Shown: in pieces, positions 8,746 through 17,452 of the stretch
Position numbering within the stretch: position 1 is the first letter of the stretch
Layout: every line of letters begins with the position of its first letter
The notes under the pieces: generated by a model
What the model saw: only the letters and a program-made list of their open reading frames with translations
Database searches by the model: none
Told to the model about the DNA's origin: nothing
Origin: Rhizobium sp. BK376
Lineage (GTDB): Bacteria > Pseudomonadota > Alphaproteobacteria > Rhizobiales > Rhizobiaceae
DNA: 64,000 nucleotides
NCBI RefSeq assembly: GCF_004341625.1
Contig: NZ_SLZG01000016.1
Coordinates: forward strand, 1-64,000
Direction: 5' to 3'
Translations under genes and position numbers: made by a program

Positions 8746-10212
8746 TCAGACAGCCGCTTTCAGCGCCGCCTTTTCCGCTCTCAATTCCTCGATCGAGCGC
8801 ACGTTGCGCCGGGCAGCACCTGCCCATTCGCGGGTTTTGACCTTCGATTTCGACAGCCGCTCCTTTGCTGCAGGGACCGCGTCCGCATATTGCGGCAGCC
8901 AGTGAGCCTGGGCGACGACCATTTCGTCGACCATCTGCCAGACTTCCTCGGGCGTCGACACCGCGCCCACCAGCGGATCGTGCAGCACGGCGAGTTTCAG
9001 CAGGTCGATATCACCGCTGATTGCCGCATGGACCGACATGCGCTGGACGTTGATGGAGGCGATGCAGGTTGCAGCACACGCCTCCGGCAAGGTGATCCCG
9101 GCGACCATGTTGATGCCGAAGCGATCGACAAAGCCGGGCGATTCAATGATCGCGTCGCCCGGAAGATTGGTGATGACACCATTGTTCTTGACGTTGAAAT
9201 GCCCGCGATAAACCCGGTTCGTCTCCAGCGCTTCGAGGATATGGCTCGCATGTTCATTCGAGCGTTTGGACGGATCGATCGGTTTCGAAGCGGATTCGAG
9301 GAATTGCGGATATTCCGTCTCGAACCAGTTGCGCGTCTCCGTCGAGTGGCGGAGATAACCGCCGGTCTCACCGTGGATCCAGTCCGACATGTCGATCCAT
9401 TTGGTGATTTCATCAGGCCGCTTGCGATACCAGGGCAAATACTCCGACAGATGGCCGTTGCTTTCGGTCGAATAGACGCCAAAGCGCTTGAGCACGTCGA
9501 TCCGCAATTTCTCCTGCTGCGAATAGACCGGATGCGCTTCGAAAGCCGCAACCAGTTCATCCTTGCCAATCTTGCGGCCGTTCAGGCGCAGATCAACGAA
9601 CCATGTCTGATGGTTGATGCCGGAGCAGATATAATCGAGCTTGGTGCGCGACTTGGCGCCGAGAACCTCCGCAATCTGTTCAGCACCATGCTGGACGCCA
9701 TGGCAAAGACCGACGGTGTCCACCTTGCCATATTCGATCGCTGCCCAGGTGTTCATGGCCATGGGGTTGGCATAGTTCAGGAACTTGGCGCCGGGCTCTG
9801 CGACCTCGCGGATGTCCTTGCAGAAATCCAGGATCACAGGGATGTTGCGCTGGCCATAAAGGATACCGCCGGCGCAGATCGTGTCGCCGACGCATTGGTC
9901 GATACCGTATTTGAGGGGGATGCGGATGTCATCGGCATACGCCTCCAGGCCGCCGACCCGCACACAGCTGATGATGTAACGCGCGCCTTCGATCGCCTTT
10001 CGACGGTCCGTCGTCGCGGTCACTTTGGTTGGCAGCTTGTTGGCTTCCACGATCCGGTCGAGGATCGCCTTGATCATCTGGAGATTATGTTCGCTGAGAT
10101 CGGTGAGCGCGAACTCGATATCTTTAAACTCGGGCACACAGAGGATGTCCGTGAATAGTTTCTTGGTGAAGCCGACGCTGCCGGCACCGATAATAGCGAT
10201 TTTGAAACTCAT
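8746..10212 (-). CDS. Glycoside hydrolase family 4 enzyme (alpha-galactosidase or alpha-glucosidase type)
   Basis: First gene of the alpha-galactoside operon, 488 residues. It has the GH4 Rossmann motif GAGSVGF (9-15), NPMAMNTW (149-156), the metal ligand Cys-His in GLCHGVQHG (C170, H171) and SGINHQTWF. It is clearly related to, but divergent from, the melA product at the other end of the operon. Start ATG 10212 (MSFKIAIIGAG) has AGGTCAGG upstream and places the Rossmann fold at the N-terminus. An upstream extension to 10338 contains nothing family-like and covers the divergent promoter. Having two GH4 enzymes in one operon suggests different linkages or chain lengths, for example raffinose-series sugars versus melibiose. 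Confidence 0.82.
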   Translation of the reverse strand: MSFKIAIIGAGSVGFTKKLFTDILCVPEFKDIEFALTDLSEHNLQMIKAILDRIVEANKLPTKVTATTDRRKAIEGARYIISCVRVGGLEAYADDIRIPLKYGIDQCVGDTICAGGILYGQRNIPVILDFCKDIREVAEPGAKFLNYANPMAMNTWAAIEYGKVDTVGLCHGVQHGAEQIAEVLGAKSRTKLDYICSGINHQTWFVDLRLNGRKIGKDELVAAFEAHPVYSQQEKLRIDVLKRFGVYSTESNGHLSEYLPWYRKRPDEITKWIDMSDWIHGETGGYLRHSTETRNWFETEYPQFLESASKPIDPSKRSNEHASHILEALETNRVYRGHFNVKNNGVITNLPGDAIIESPGFVDRFGINMVAGITLPEACAATCIASINVQRMSVHAAISGDIDLLKLAVLHDPLVGAVSTPEEVWQMVDEMVVAQAHWLPQYADAVPAAKERLSKSKVKTREWAGAARRNVRSIEELRAEKAALKAAV

Positions 10213-10365
10213 GATCCTGACCTCGGTAAAGTCGCACGACGGATCGGGAAACGGGAAGAAAATCACATAAGCGACCTGGCCGGAATCTGCGAAAATCCCG
10301 GCAAATGACCGCTTTTGTCTCCTCCCGCCGCTCCTCATCGGCGTGACCTGCTGTCTTCCGCCGGC

Positions 10366-10381
10366 GATTATGCCTATAATC
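10366..10381. promoter_or_regulatory. Dyad in the divergent agp promoter region
   Basis: GATTATGCCTATAATC is a perfect 6-bp inverted repeat (GATTAT/ATAATC) with a 4-base spacer. It lies between the AraC-type regulator start (10425) and the operon start (10212). It is a candidate operator; AraC proteins more often use direct repeats, so the link is uncertain. Confidence 0.35.
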
Positions 10382-10424
10382 GAAAGGCCGAACAGAGAAC
10401 TATTATGCTATCAAGGGTAATTTT

Positions 10425-11318
10425 GTGCTGCAGGATTTGATCGCCAATGGACCGACGATGCGGACTGTTTCCCTACCGCGTGGGCGCCACAGGCTGCACG
10501 CCATGCCGACCAGCGCCGGTTATGAGATCCGGCAGGGGGAGACCTATGACTGGGACGGCCGCAAGCGCGGACAGACGCCCTTTACAGTTCTGCAGCATAC
10601 GATCAGCGGGACCGGCCGGCTTCGCTATGAGGGCAGAAACCATCGCCTTGGCGCGGGCGATACGCTCCTCGTACTCGTGCCGCACAATCATCGTTACTGG
10701 CTCGGCAAGGATGAACGCTGGGAATATTTCTGGATTTCGATGAACGGTGAGGAAGCGCTGCGGGTACATCGTTCCATCCTCGCCGTCGCGGGACCGGTCC
10801 TGAAGCTCCAGCAGCCGACGATAGACCATCTCGCCGACTGCAGCCTTCGTCTCGTGAAAGGCGCGAACTCACCGGGAAGTGCGTCCGCCATCGCCTATGA
10901 GGCGGCCATGGCGCTCTATGACGACATATTCGGATCGCACGCCTTTATCCAGGAGCAGAGCGCGATGCAGCCCGTCATAGACCATATCAATGCCAATCTC
11001 GACAAGCCCCTGCCCGTCGGCGAACTTGCGGACATTCTCGGCCTCAGCAGGGCGCATTTTTCCCGACGTTTCGGCGAAAGCGAAGGCCTGCCGCCAGCGG
11101 AATTCGTCCTGCAGCTTCGCCTGGAAAGAGCGGCGAAACTGCTGACCAACACCGCCTTCCTGCCGGTCAAGGAGGTGGCCATTCTCTGCGGTTTCGAGGA
11201 TGCGAACTATTTCTCGAAGGTCTTCCGTCGGGTCTACGGCATCAACCCGACGGAATTCCGAACCACGGGAATGTACGCGGCCGTCCGGAACAGATCGGCG
11301 GCCGATAGCGAACGATAG
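10425..11318 (+). CDS. agpT: AraC-family transcriptional activator of the alpha-galactoside operon
   Basis: 297 residues. The N-terminal half is an AraC-type cupin sensor (segment YEIRQGETYDWDGRKRG and the glycine-rich stretch around LGAGDTLLVLVPHNHRYW). The C-terminal 100 residues hold two helix-turn-helix units (ADILGLSRAHFSRRFGE and VAILCGFEDANYFSKVFRR) with the AraC signature. It is transcribed away from the operon and shares its upstream region. S. meliloti AgpT is an AraC-like activator required for alpha-galactoside genes, so the role follows from family and context. The start is GTG 10425, preceded by AAGGG at good spacing; ATG 10458 is an alternative. Confidence 0.82.
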   Translation: MLQDLIANGPTMRTVSLPRGRHRLHAMPTSAGYEIRQGETYDWDGRKRGQTPFTVLQHTISGTGRLRYEGRNHRLGAGDTLLVLVPHNHRYWLGKDERWEYFWISMNGEEALRVHRSILAVAGPVLKLQQPTIDHLADCSLRLVKGANSPGSASAIAYEAAMALYDDIFGSHAFIQEQSAMQPVIDHINANLDKPLPVGELADILGLSRAHFSRRFGESEGLPPAEFVLQLRLERAAKLLTNTAFLPVKEVAILCGFEDANYFSKVFRRVYGINPTEFRTTGMYAAVRNRSAADSER

Positions 11319-11333
11319 GCGAATGCCAAACCG

Positions 11334-11469
11334 AATGTGGACCTAAGGTCCGGGGGTTCACCACATTTATTAGATGTGATTCAAACTTCTGATGGACCGT
11401 TTTATTCTGAATGACGCCCAATGGGTGAAGATGGAGCTGTATTGTCTGGGCAGACCAACCGATCCCTAG
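11334..11469 (+). mobile_element. Relic of an IS427-like (IS5 family) insertion sequence, 5' end
   Basis: An ATG at 11392 opens a 25-codon frame, MDRFILNDAQWVKMELYCLG..., ending at TAG 11467-11469. This matches from memory the extreme N-terminus of IS427-group transposases (MDRFVLTDAQW...). The sequence before it (hairpin AATGTGG...CCACATT, 11334-11368) would be the left end of the element. The rest of the transposase is missing. It is a decayed fragment directly after the AraC gene. Confidence 0.55.
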
Positions 11470-11484
11470 GACATTAAGATGCCA

Positions 11485-11727
11485 TCATGAGAAGCCCAAG
11501 TCCAAACCGAGCATCCTGCTAAGGAAGAAGGTGACGAGCCCCACGCCTAGGAGCGATAGCACGAAGACTGCGCCCAGCTTGGCGCCCGCGCGTAGCACCG
11601 CGCGTCTTTCCTTCTTCCCTTGATCGTAATGCCACTTGATGGCGAAGAACATGCCCGTGCCTAATGCGAGAACCTTGAACACAATGGCGACTATAGGGAA
11701 CCAATCAATCATTTTGAATATTTCCAT
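11485..11727 (-). CDS. Small two-helix membrane protein of unknown function
   Basis: 80 residues from ATG 11727 (MEIFKMIDWF). Two hydrophobic helices are clear, residues about 7-27 (PIVAIVFKVLALGTGMFFAI) and about 48-70 (LGAVFVLSLLGVGLVTFFLS), separated by a basic loop (KWHYDQGKKERR). A second ATG five codons in (11712) is also possible; neither has a strong Shine-Dalgarno. I do not recognise the family. It is isolated between the IS relic and the DUF983 gene. Confidence 0.6.
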   Translation of the reverse strand: MEIFKMIDWFPIVAIVFKVLALGTGMFFAIKWHYDQGKKERRAVLRAGAKLGAVFVLSLLGVGLVTFFLSRMLGLDLGFS

Positions 11728-11924
11728 ACTATTACTTGGCACTATCCATCGTGAGGAGCGCCAACTCAAAACTGCCGCTTCAGCAGCTCCGTTTTGTGTT
11801 CAAACCATCGTCAAATATAACTTCGGCCATGACATTCCCATCCGCACGGCATAGATGGTGCCAAAGTGGCGCTGTCATTCATCTCGCCGCAGCCGTCATC
11901 AATTCAAGATGAATCCCACAGACC

Positions 11925-12350
11925 TTAGACGGATCGCGGATGGGGCAGGTTATCGTTGCTCGAAACCTGCTCGGATCTAACGAGCTTGCCTTCCTCCGCC
12001 TTGTAGAAATACTGGCTGGCGACCAGCCAGCCTTTCAGCGGGCGCAGTGGCGGAATGCAGGTCAAAAGCATGAAAGGCAGCGTCGTGAAGAGATGCACCC
12101 AATAGGGCGCACTGAACGCCACTTCGATCCAGACGGCGAGCGCCACGCTCGGAATGCAGGCAAAGCAGATCACGAAGAATGCCGGTCCATCCGCGGGATC
12201 GGCGAACGAGTAATCAAGCCCGCAGACCTCGCAGGAAGGCCGGAGCGTGAGGAAGCCGTTGAAAAGATGTCCTTGGCCGCAGCGCGGGCAACGGCAGCGA
12301 AGCCCGGTTTGAACAGGAGAAAGCGGGGGCCATGCGTCGTCGGATGACAT
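11925..12350 (-). CDS. DUF983 family membrane protein
   Basis: 141 residues. It has the DUF983 layout: an N-terminal four-cysteine zinc-ribbon-like module (CRCPRCGQGHLF and CEVCGLDYSF), then two membrane helices (FFVICFACIPSVALAVWI and VHLFTTLPFMLLTCIPPL) and a charged tail. Function is unknown in the family. ATG 12350 is chosen because AAAGGGAC precedes it; the longer frame to 12467 runs through the putative operator repeats. It lies downstream of the mocR-type gene on the same strand, and four GTATGC repeats sit just upstream. Confidence 0.8.
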   Translation of the reverse strand: MSSDDAWPPLSPVQTGLRCRCPRCGQGHLFNGFLTLRPSCEVCGLDYSFADPADGPAFFVICFACIPSVALAVWIEVAFSAPYWVHLFTTLPFMLLTCIPPLRPLKGWLVASQYFYKAEEGKLVRSEQVSSNDNLPHPRSV

Positions 12351-12446
12351 TGTTTTGTCCCTTTGTGGCTCGCAGGCGAAGCGCCCCATGCGGGTCGTCG
12401 CGAAGCAGGGCGCAGCAGCTATCGCTGCAATAACGTCCGTTGGGAT

Positions 12447-12510
12447 TATGTATGCTCTAGTATGCATGCATTGTCAATCAATGTATGCATATAAAGCTAC
12501 ATTGTATGCC
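12447..12510. promoter_or_regulatory. Four GTATGC repeats upstream of the DUF983 gene, probable MocR operator
   Basis: GTATGC occurs on the plus strand at 12450, 12460, 12483 and 12504 (start-to-start spacing 10, 23 and 21 bases), embedded in an AT-rich stretch unlike its surroundings. GTATG is also repeated at 13942 and 13953 next to the regulator start. MocR-type proteins are known to bind direct repeats, so a shared operator is a reasonable inference. Confidence 0.5.
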
Positions 12511-12514
12511 CGGC

Positions 12515-13918
12515 CTAGACGACGAGTCCGGATGCGACAGGCGATTGTACCAGAAGATCAGCGACTATTCCCAGGCTTTGGTGGAGATGATCGATATTCT
12601 GCACCGCACCAAGCCCGATCCTCACCGCTTCCGGTGCAGAACCAATGGCAAAAGCGTCGCTGGCAACGACGCCGATACCCGCGGAACGAAGCCTTGCGGA
12701 AAAATCCCCCCGGGTCCATGCCGAGGGCAGACGCAGCCAGGCATGAAAGCCTTCGGGATCAGCGAGCAAGCTCTCTTGGGGCAGTATTTCCGCTGCCACC
12801 ATCTGCCTGATTTTACTCTCCCCGCGGATAGCAGCCAACACCGCGTCTGCTGTTCCATCCTCGATCCATCGGCTGGCGATAGCCGCCGACAGGGGCGAAG
12901 CCATGGCTGCTGTTGCGCGAATGACGCCGGAAAGCCGGGTCGCGGTCCGAAAATCGGGAACCGCGAGATAGGCGATCCGCAGGGCCGGCGACAGGCATTT
13001 TGCCAGCCCGGCGATATGATAGACCTGTGCGGGCGCCAGCGCAGCAAGCGGAGGAACGGGGTTCGAGGGCAGCGCCCCATAGGCGTCATCCTCGATGACA
13101 GCCACATCATGGCGGACGGCAATATCGAGCAGAGCCTGCCGGCGTTCGAGCGATAGCGTGATCGTCGTCGGATTGTTGAGGGTCGGATTGCAATAGAGCA
13201 ACTTAGGGCGCCGGCTCAGGCAGATTTCCTCAAACGCCTCCGGAATCAAGCCCATATCGTCGATCGCAATGCCAGCCACGGTAAGTCTTAGATGGGCTGC
13301 CACCGAGCGGAAGCCGGGATAGGTCAGCGTCTCAGCGCATACGGTGTCGCCGGGCGCAGCAAGCATACTTGTTACCGCCAGAAGCGCCCCCTGCGCACCC
13401 GGGCAGATCAGCAGACGCTCCGGCGCTATCGATGGCAAGCGACCCGAAAGCCAGGCTGCCCCGGCGGCGCGGTCGCGTTCGGCTCCGCCCGGCTGCTGAT
13501 AGCGCAAAAGGAGATCAAGGCCCTCCTCCGCCTCAAGTTCGGCAATGCCTCCCCACATTCGCGCCGTCAGCGCCGGGTCGTCGAAACGCGGCGGCAGGTT
13601 CATGCTCATATCCACAAGGCCGGAAGGAGCGGAACTCGACCGTGCGGGCATGGCGCGAAGCTGGCGTATATAGGTTCCCTGCCCCACCTTGCCTTCCACG
13701 AGACCGCGCTTGCGGGCCTCCGCGTAGGCACGCGTCACTGTGGTGAAATCGATCCCCAAGGCTTCCGCAAGGGCCCGCTGGGGTGGCAGGCGCACTCCCG
13801 CCGCAAGACGACCGGAGCGGATATCGGCCTGGAGCGCATCGGCAATGGCGAGATAAAGCGGACCGGCTGCCCTATTGATCGTGGGAATCCAAAGTACTGT
13901 TGTCTGATCGTCCGCCAT
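12515..13918 (-). CDS. MocR-type regulator (GntR HTH plus aminotransferase-like domain)
   Basis: 467 residues. The N-terminal winged helix covers about residues 10-75 (LYLAIADALQADIRSGRLAAG, RALAEALGIDFTTVTRAYAEA, GLVEGKVGQGTYI). A linker leads to a fold-type I aminotransferase-like domain with PLP-pocket features such as NPTLNNPTTITLS, EDDAYGAL and the lysine in HIAGLAKCLSPALR. Such proteins are usually regulators using PLP or an aminated ligand as effector. I chose ATG 13918 (MADDQTTV), with an AGGAT just ahead; TTG 13933 is an alternative. The downstream DUF983 gene and the gene itself both carry GTATG-type repeats, suggesting autoregulation plus control of DUF983. Confidence 0.85.
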   Translation of the reverse strand: MADDQTTVLWIPTINRAAGPLYLAIADALQADIRSGRLAAGVRLPPQRALAEALGIDFTTVTRAYAEARKRGLVEGKVGQGTYIRQLRAMPARSSSAPSGLVDMSMNLPPRFDDPALTARMWGGIAELEAEEGLDLLLRYQQPGGAERDRAAGAAWLSGRLPSIAPERLLICPGAQGALLAVTSMLAAPGDTVCAETLTYPGFRSVAAHLRLTVAGIAIDDMGLIPEAFEEICLSRRPKLLYCNPTLNNPTTITLSLERRQALLDIAVRHDVAVIEDDAYGALPSNPVPPLAALAPAQVYHIAGLAKCLSPALRIAYLAVPDFRTATRLSGVIRATAAMASPLSAAIASRWIEDGTADAVLAAIRGESKIRQMVAAEILPQESLLADPEGFHAWLRLPSAWTRGDFSARLRSAGIGVVASDAFAIGSAPEAVRIGLGAVQNIDHLHQSLGIVADLLVQSPVASGLVV

Positions 13919-13940
13919 ATCCTGCCATCTCAATACTGAA

Positions 13941-13957
13941 TGTATGTATATTGTATG
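13941..13957. promoter_or_regulatory. TGTATG direct repeat at the mocR-type promoter
   Basis: TGTATG at 13941-13946 and 13952-13957 are 11 bases apart, about one helical turn, 23 bases upstream of the regulator start. The same core recurs four times upstream of the DUF983 gene. Confidence 0.5.
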
Positions 13958-14063
13958 TTTTTAGCGGTGATGCAAGCGCTTTCAGATCGGCGGACGTCGT
14001 TCATTGCCTTATAGGGATATATCTGAATAAATATCTCGGGGTCTCATAGGGAGCAGCAAGCCG

Positions 14064-14588
14064 ATGGTGCGCGAAAGTGAAATTCGTGAAAACGAGGTCG
14101 CGGTTGATCTTCCTGACGCAACCGATGCCGGTCTGGTCTTCATTGGCCGCATATCCACACCCTGGACCTCGCGGCTGGACTGCCCTCGCCAAGGCCGCCA
14201 TGACGGCCCGATCTGTCGCATCGAGATTTTCGAACCATGGTCATTGGCTCTGACCGGCGTCGAGGCATTCGAGAGGCTTGAAATCCTATACTGGCTCGAC
14301 CGCTCGCGCCGCGACCTCGTCCTGCAGAGTCCGGCGCGCAACGGAAAGGTCCACGGCACCTTCTCGCTGCGTTCGCCGGTGCGCCCGAACCCGATCGGCA
14401 CCTCCATCGTCAAACTCGAGGCGGTCGAAGGCGCAACGCTATTGGTGCGCGGGCTTGATTGCCTCGACGGGGCGCCACTGATTGACCTGAAGCCGGACCG
14501 AACGCTCTTCAAGCCGATCGCTCCGCCGCAGCCCGGCGATTTCCAGACCGGCGATGCGGGCTCCGCCCATTGCTGCCAGAAAAGCTGA
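14064..14588 (+). CDS. trmO: tRNA (N6-threonylcarbamoyladenosine-37) N6-methyltransferase TrmO
   Basis: 174 residues of the TsaA/YaeB (TrmO) family, which methylates t6A37 of certain tRNAs using S-adenosylmethionine. Diagnostic elements are FIGRISTPW near residue 26, the motif FSLRSPVRPNPIGTSIVKL near 95-115, and GLDCLDGAPLIDLKP near 132-147. The protein lacks the extra C-terminal domain present in longer members, as is common in alphaproteobacteria. The start ATG 14064 has AGGGAG upstream. It converges on the mop gene, with only 6 bases between. Confidence 0.85.
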   Translation: MVRESEIRENEVAVDLPDATDAGLVFIGRISTPWTSRLDCPRQGRHDGPICRIEIFEPWSLALTGVEAFERLEILYWLDRSRRDLVLQSPARNGKVHGTFSLRSPVRPNPIGTSIVKLEAVEGATLLVRGLDCLDGAPLIDLKPDRTLFKPIAPPQPGDFQTGDAGSAHCCQKS

Positions 14589-14594
14589 AATAAA

Positions 14595-14804
14595 TCAGTC
14601 GATTGCCACCATCACATCGGATGCCTTGACGACCGCATAAGCTTCGCCGCCGACCGTCAGCGCGAGCTCGTCAACCGCTTCATTGGTAATCGAGGCGGTC
14701 ACGATCGTGCCGTTACCAATGTCGATGCGGACATGCGCTGTCGTCGCGCCCTTGACGATATCAGTTACCTTGCCTTTCAGCCGGTTGCGCGCGCTGATCT
14801 TCAT
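14595..14804 (-). CDS. mop: Molybdate-binding Mop/TOBE domain protein
   Basis: A 69-residue single TOBE (molybdopterin-binding) domain, MKISARNRLKGKV...IVKGATTAHVRIDIG...ASITNEAVDEL...VVKASDVMVAID. Such free-standing Mop proteins bind molybdate as a cytoplasmic store, usually as hexamers. ATG 14804 is preceded by AAGGCGG. The much longer frame to 15032 adds 76 residues without family similarity and covers the divergent promoter of the glycosidase gene. No other molybdenum genes are nearby. Confidence 0.85.
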   Translation of the reverse strand: MKISARNRLKGKVTDIVKGATTAHVRIDIGNGTIVTASITNEAVDELALTVGGEAYAVVKASDVMVAID

Positions 14805-15075
14805 CCGCCTTGTCTCCTCAAGGAGCGCCTTTCGAGGAAACCTAGCTCGCTCGACTGAGCCCAGCAAGGCTATTTCGCTGCAACACCCCGGGCATTTTTG
14901 CCACGATGCGGCAATTTGAAGACTCGGTGGTTTGCAAGCAGGCAAAAGCAGAGTAACCGGATTCATGGCGGTGTCGGCTGGGGAGGCTGGTTGCGACGCG
15001 CCACCCCTCATCGCTTCTTTTCCCGCAGGCAATCATTCGCCCGTGCAGACAGGGCTTGGACAGATAGGAATGAAA

Positions 15076-17319
15076 ATGCGTTCTGTTGTCTCTTTCAATG
15101 ACTCATGGGAATTTCACGAAGGTTTCGAGAGCGCTCTGATCGCGGAGCGACGCGATGGCAAGGCTGTCAGCCTGCCGCATAATGCGGTCGATCTTCCCTT
15201 CAACTATTTCGACGAGACCTCCTATCAACGCACCTTCGCGTACCAGAGGATCCTGCACTGGCAGCCGGAATTCGCCGGCCGGGAAGTATCCCTGGTCTTC
15301 GATGCTGCTATGGCAGACTCCGTCGTCTACCTGAACGGCAAGGAAATCATTGCGCACAAGGACGGCTATACGCCTTTCGAGGCCTGGCTGACGGGTCTCC
15401 TGACCGAAGGCCCCAATCTGATCACCGTCAAGATCGACGGCAGCGAGAACCCGGAAATTCCACCCTTCGGCGGACGCATCGACTACCTCACCTATGCCGG
15501 CATCTATCGCGACGTCTGGCTAAAGGTCACGGCGCCCGTCTCGATTGCCAATATCAAGATCGAGACCGCCAATGTGCTCAGCGACAGCAAGTCGGTCTCG
15601 GTCCGGTGTGATTTCGCCAATCCGCAGGGACTGACCTTTTCCGGCGCCGTGACCGCAACGCTTTCGGGACCTGACGGCAAAATGATCGCCAGTCAGACCG
15701 CCAACACGTCTGGCGAGGGTGTGCGTATGGTCTTCGACAATCTCGACAAGGTTTTGCTCTGGGATATCGACAGCCCAGTCCTTTACAAGATGAGCGTCGA
15801 GCTTGAAAGCGATCGAGGAACCGATCGCTACACCTCACATTTCGGTTTCCGCACGGCAGAATTCACCGCAGAAGGCTTCCGGCTCAACGGACGTCCGCTG
15901 AAGATCCGCGGCCTGAACCGCCATCAGGCCTTCCCCTATGTCGGTTATGCCATGGGCCGCTCCGCACAGGAGCGCGACGCCGAGATCATGAAGAGCGTGT
16001 TGAAGTGCAACACGGTCCGCACGTCGCATTATCCGCAGTCCAAGTGGTTTCTGGACCATTGCGATCGCATTGGCCTGCTAGTCTTCGAGGAAATCCCCGG
16101 CTGGCAGCATATTGGCGGCGAAGAATGGAAACAGGAGGCCGTGCGCAACGTCCGGCGCATGATCGAGCGCGACTGGAACCATCCGTCGATCATCATCTGG
16201 GGCGTGCGCATCAACGAGTCCCAGGATTCGCATGATTTTTATATCGAGACCAACCGCCTGGCGCGCGAACTCGATCCGACGCGCCAGACCGGCGGCGTGC
16301 GCTACATCACCGAAAGCGAATTCCTCGAAGACGTCTACACGATGAACGACTTCATCCTCGGCAACGAGGAATTGCCCGGAGCGAACCGTCCACGCACGGC
16401 GCTGAGACCGCAGCAGGAATGCACAGGCCTGCCAAAGCCCGTGCCCTACCTGATCACCGAATTCGGCGGGCATATGTATCCGACCAAGATCTATGATCAG
16501 GAACAACGGCAGGCCGAGCATGTTCGTCGCCATCTGGAAGTCCTTAACGCCGCCTACGGCGATCCCTCGATTTCGGGATGTATCGGCTGGTGCATGTTCG
16601 ACTACAACACCCACAAGGATTTCGGCTCCGGCGACCGCATCTGCTATCACGGCGTGATGGACATGTTCCGCGAGCCAAAATTTGCGGCCTATGTCTATTC
16701 AAGCCAGTGCGAGCCGTCCGACGAGGTCGTCATGAAGCCGGTGACCTTCTGGGCGCGTGGCGAGCGCAACATCGGCGGCGTGCTGCCGCTGATCGTCCTG
16801 ACCAACTGCGACGAGATCGAGCTGCGCTACGGGCCAATCGTCAAACGCGTTGGGCCCGACCGCGAAAATTTTCCTCATCTGCCGCATCCGCCCGTCGTCA
16901 TCGACCATCGCCATTTCACCAAAGACGAACTCGGCGTCTGGGGCATGCAATGGGAGGATGCGCATTTCACCGGCTTTGTCGGTGGGAAGGAGGCAGCCAG
17001 ACTGCAGATGGTTGCCGATCCGCTTCCAACCAAGCTCGAGGTCGTCCCCGACAGCAAGACGATCCAGGCCAGCGGCCGCGACAGCACGCGCATTATCGTC
17101 CGTGCCCTTGATCAGGTCGGCTTGCGTTTGCCCTTCCTCAACGATGTGGCGACAATTAGGGTCAGCGGCCCGGCCAAGGTCATCGGTCCGGATGGACTTG
17201 CCTTCCAGGGCGGCACGACCGGCTTCTGGCTGGAGACGACAGGGCACCCGGGACCAATCACCGTCGAGGTATCATCCCCGCGCTTTTCTGCAGAGACTAT
17301 CCAGCTCAGCGCTGTCTGA
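15076..17319 (+). CDS. Glycoside hydrolase family 2 protein (beta-galactosidase type)
   Basis: 747 residues. The domain order is typical of GH2: an N-terminal sugar-binding jelly roll (about 10-170), an immunoglobulin-like domain (about 180-265) and a TIM-barrel catalytic domain starting near RLNGRPLKIRGLNRHQ. The predicted acid/base is E381 in WGVRINES and the nucleophile E462 in LITEFGG. The C-terminal 170 residues form further beta domains. No signal peptide is seen, so it would act in the cytoplasm. I chose ATG 15076 because AGGA lies at 7 bases; ATG 15070 is too close to it, and the long upstream extension is not family-like. Substrate could be beta-galactoside, glucuronide or mannoside. 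Confidence 0.82.
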   Translation: MRSVVSFNDSWEFHEGFESALIAERRDGKAVSLPHNAVDLPFNYFDETSYQRTFAYQRILHWQPEFAGREVSLVFDAAMADSVVYLNGKEIIAHKDGYTPFEAWLTGLLTEGPNLITVKIDGSENPEIPPFGGRIDYLTYAGIYRDVWLKVTAPVSIANIKIETANVLSDSKSVSVRCDFANPQGLTFSGAVTATLSGPDGKMIASQTANTSGEGVRMVFDNLDKVLLWDIDSPVLYKMSVELESDRGTDRYTSHFGFRTAEFTAEGFRLNGRPLKIRGLNRHQAFPYVGYAMGRSAQERDAEIMKSVLKCNTVRTSHYPQSKWFLDHCDRIGLLVFEEIPGWQHIGGEEWKQEAVRNVRRMIERDWNHPSIIIWGVRINESQDSHDFYIETNRLARELDPTRQTGGVRYITESEFLEDVYTMNDFILGNEELPGANRPRTALRPQQECTGLPKPVPYLITEFGGHMYPTKIYDQEQRQAEHVRRHLEVLNAAYGDPSISGCIGWCMFDYNTHKDFGSGDRICYHGVMDMFREPKFAAYVYSSQCEPSDEVVMKPVTFWARGERNIGGVLPLIVLTNCDEIELRYGPIVKRVGPDRENFPHLPHPPVVIDHRHFTKDELGVWGMQWEDAHFTGFVGGKEAARLQMVADPLPTKLEVVPDSKTIQASGRDSTRIIVRALDQVGLRLPFLNDVATIRVSGPAKVIGPDGLAFQGGTTGFWLETTGHPGPITVEVSSPRFSAETIQLSAV

Positions 17320-17452
17320 GACAGCAGGAACACCCGTTGATTGTCTCGTGTTTCGTATTGGTTGGGCGCGAGCATTTTTCGGGTGGCCGCCAGCATGCTC
17401 CCATGGGAAGCCTGCTGGCTCAGCGGAGATTGGAAACAAAGGCTTGATCGCG

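Noticed and set aside
8539..10158. Long plus-strand frame of 539 codons
   Set aside because: It is the antisense of the GH4 and binding-protein genes, has no family-like sequence, and the minus-strand genes are clearly real.
16850..17452. Upstream extension of the ogt frame into the GH2 gene
   Set aside because: No similarity to any N-terminal domain; it merely overlaps the glycosidase in another frame. ATG 17453 fits the Ogt family length.
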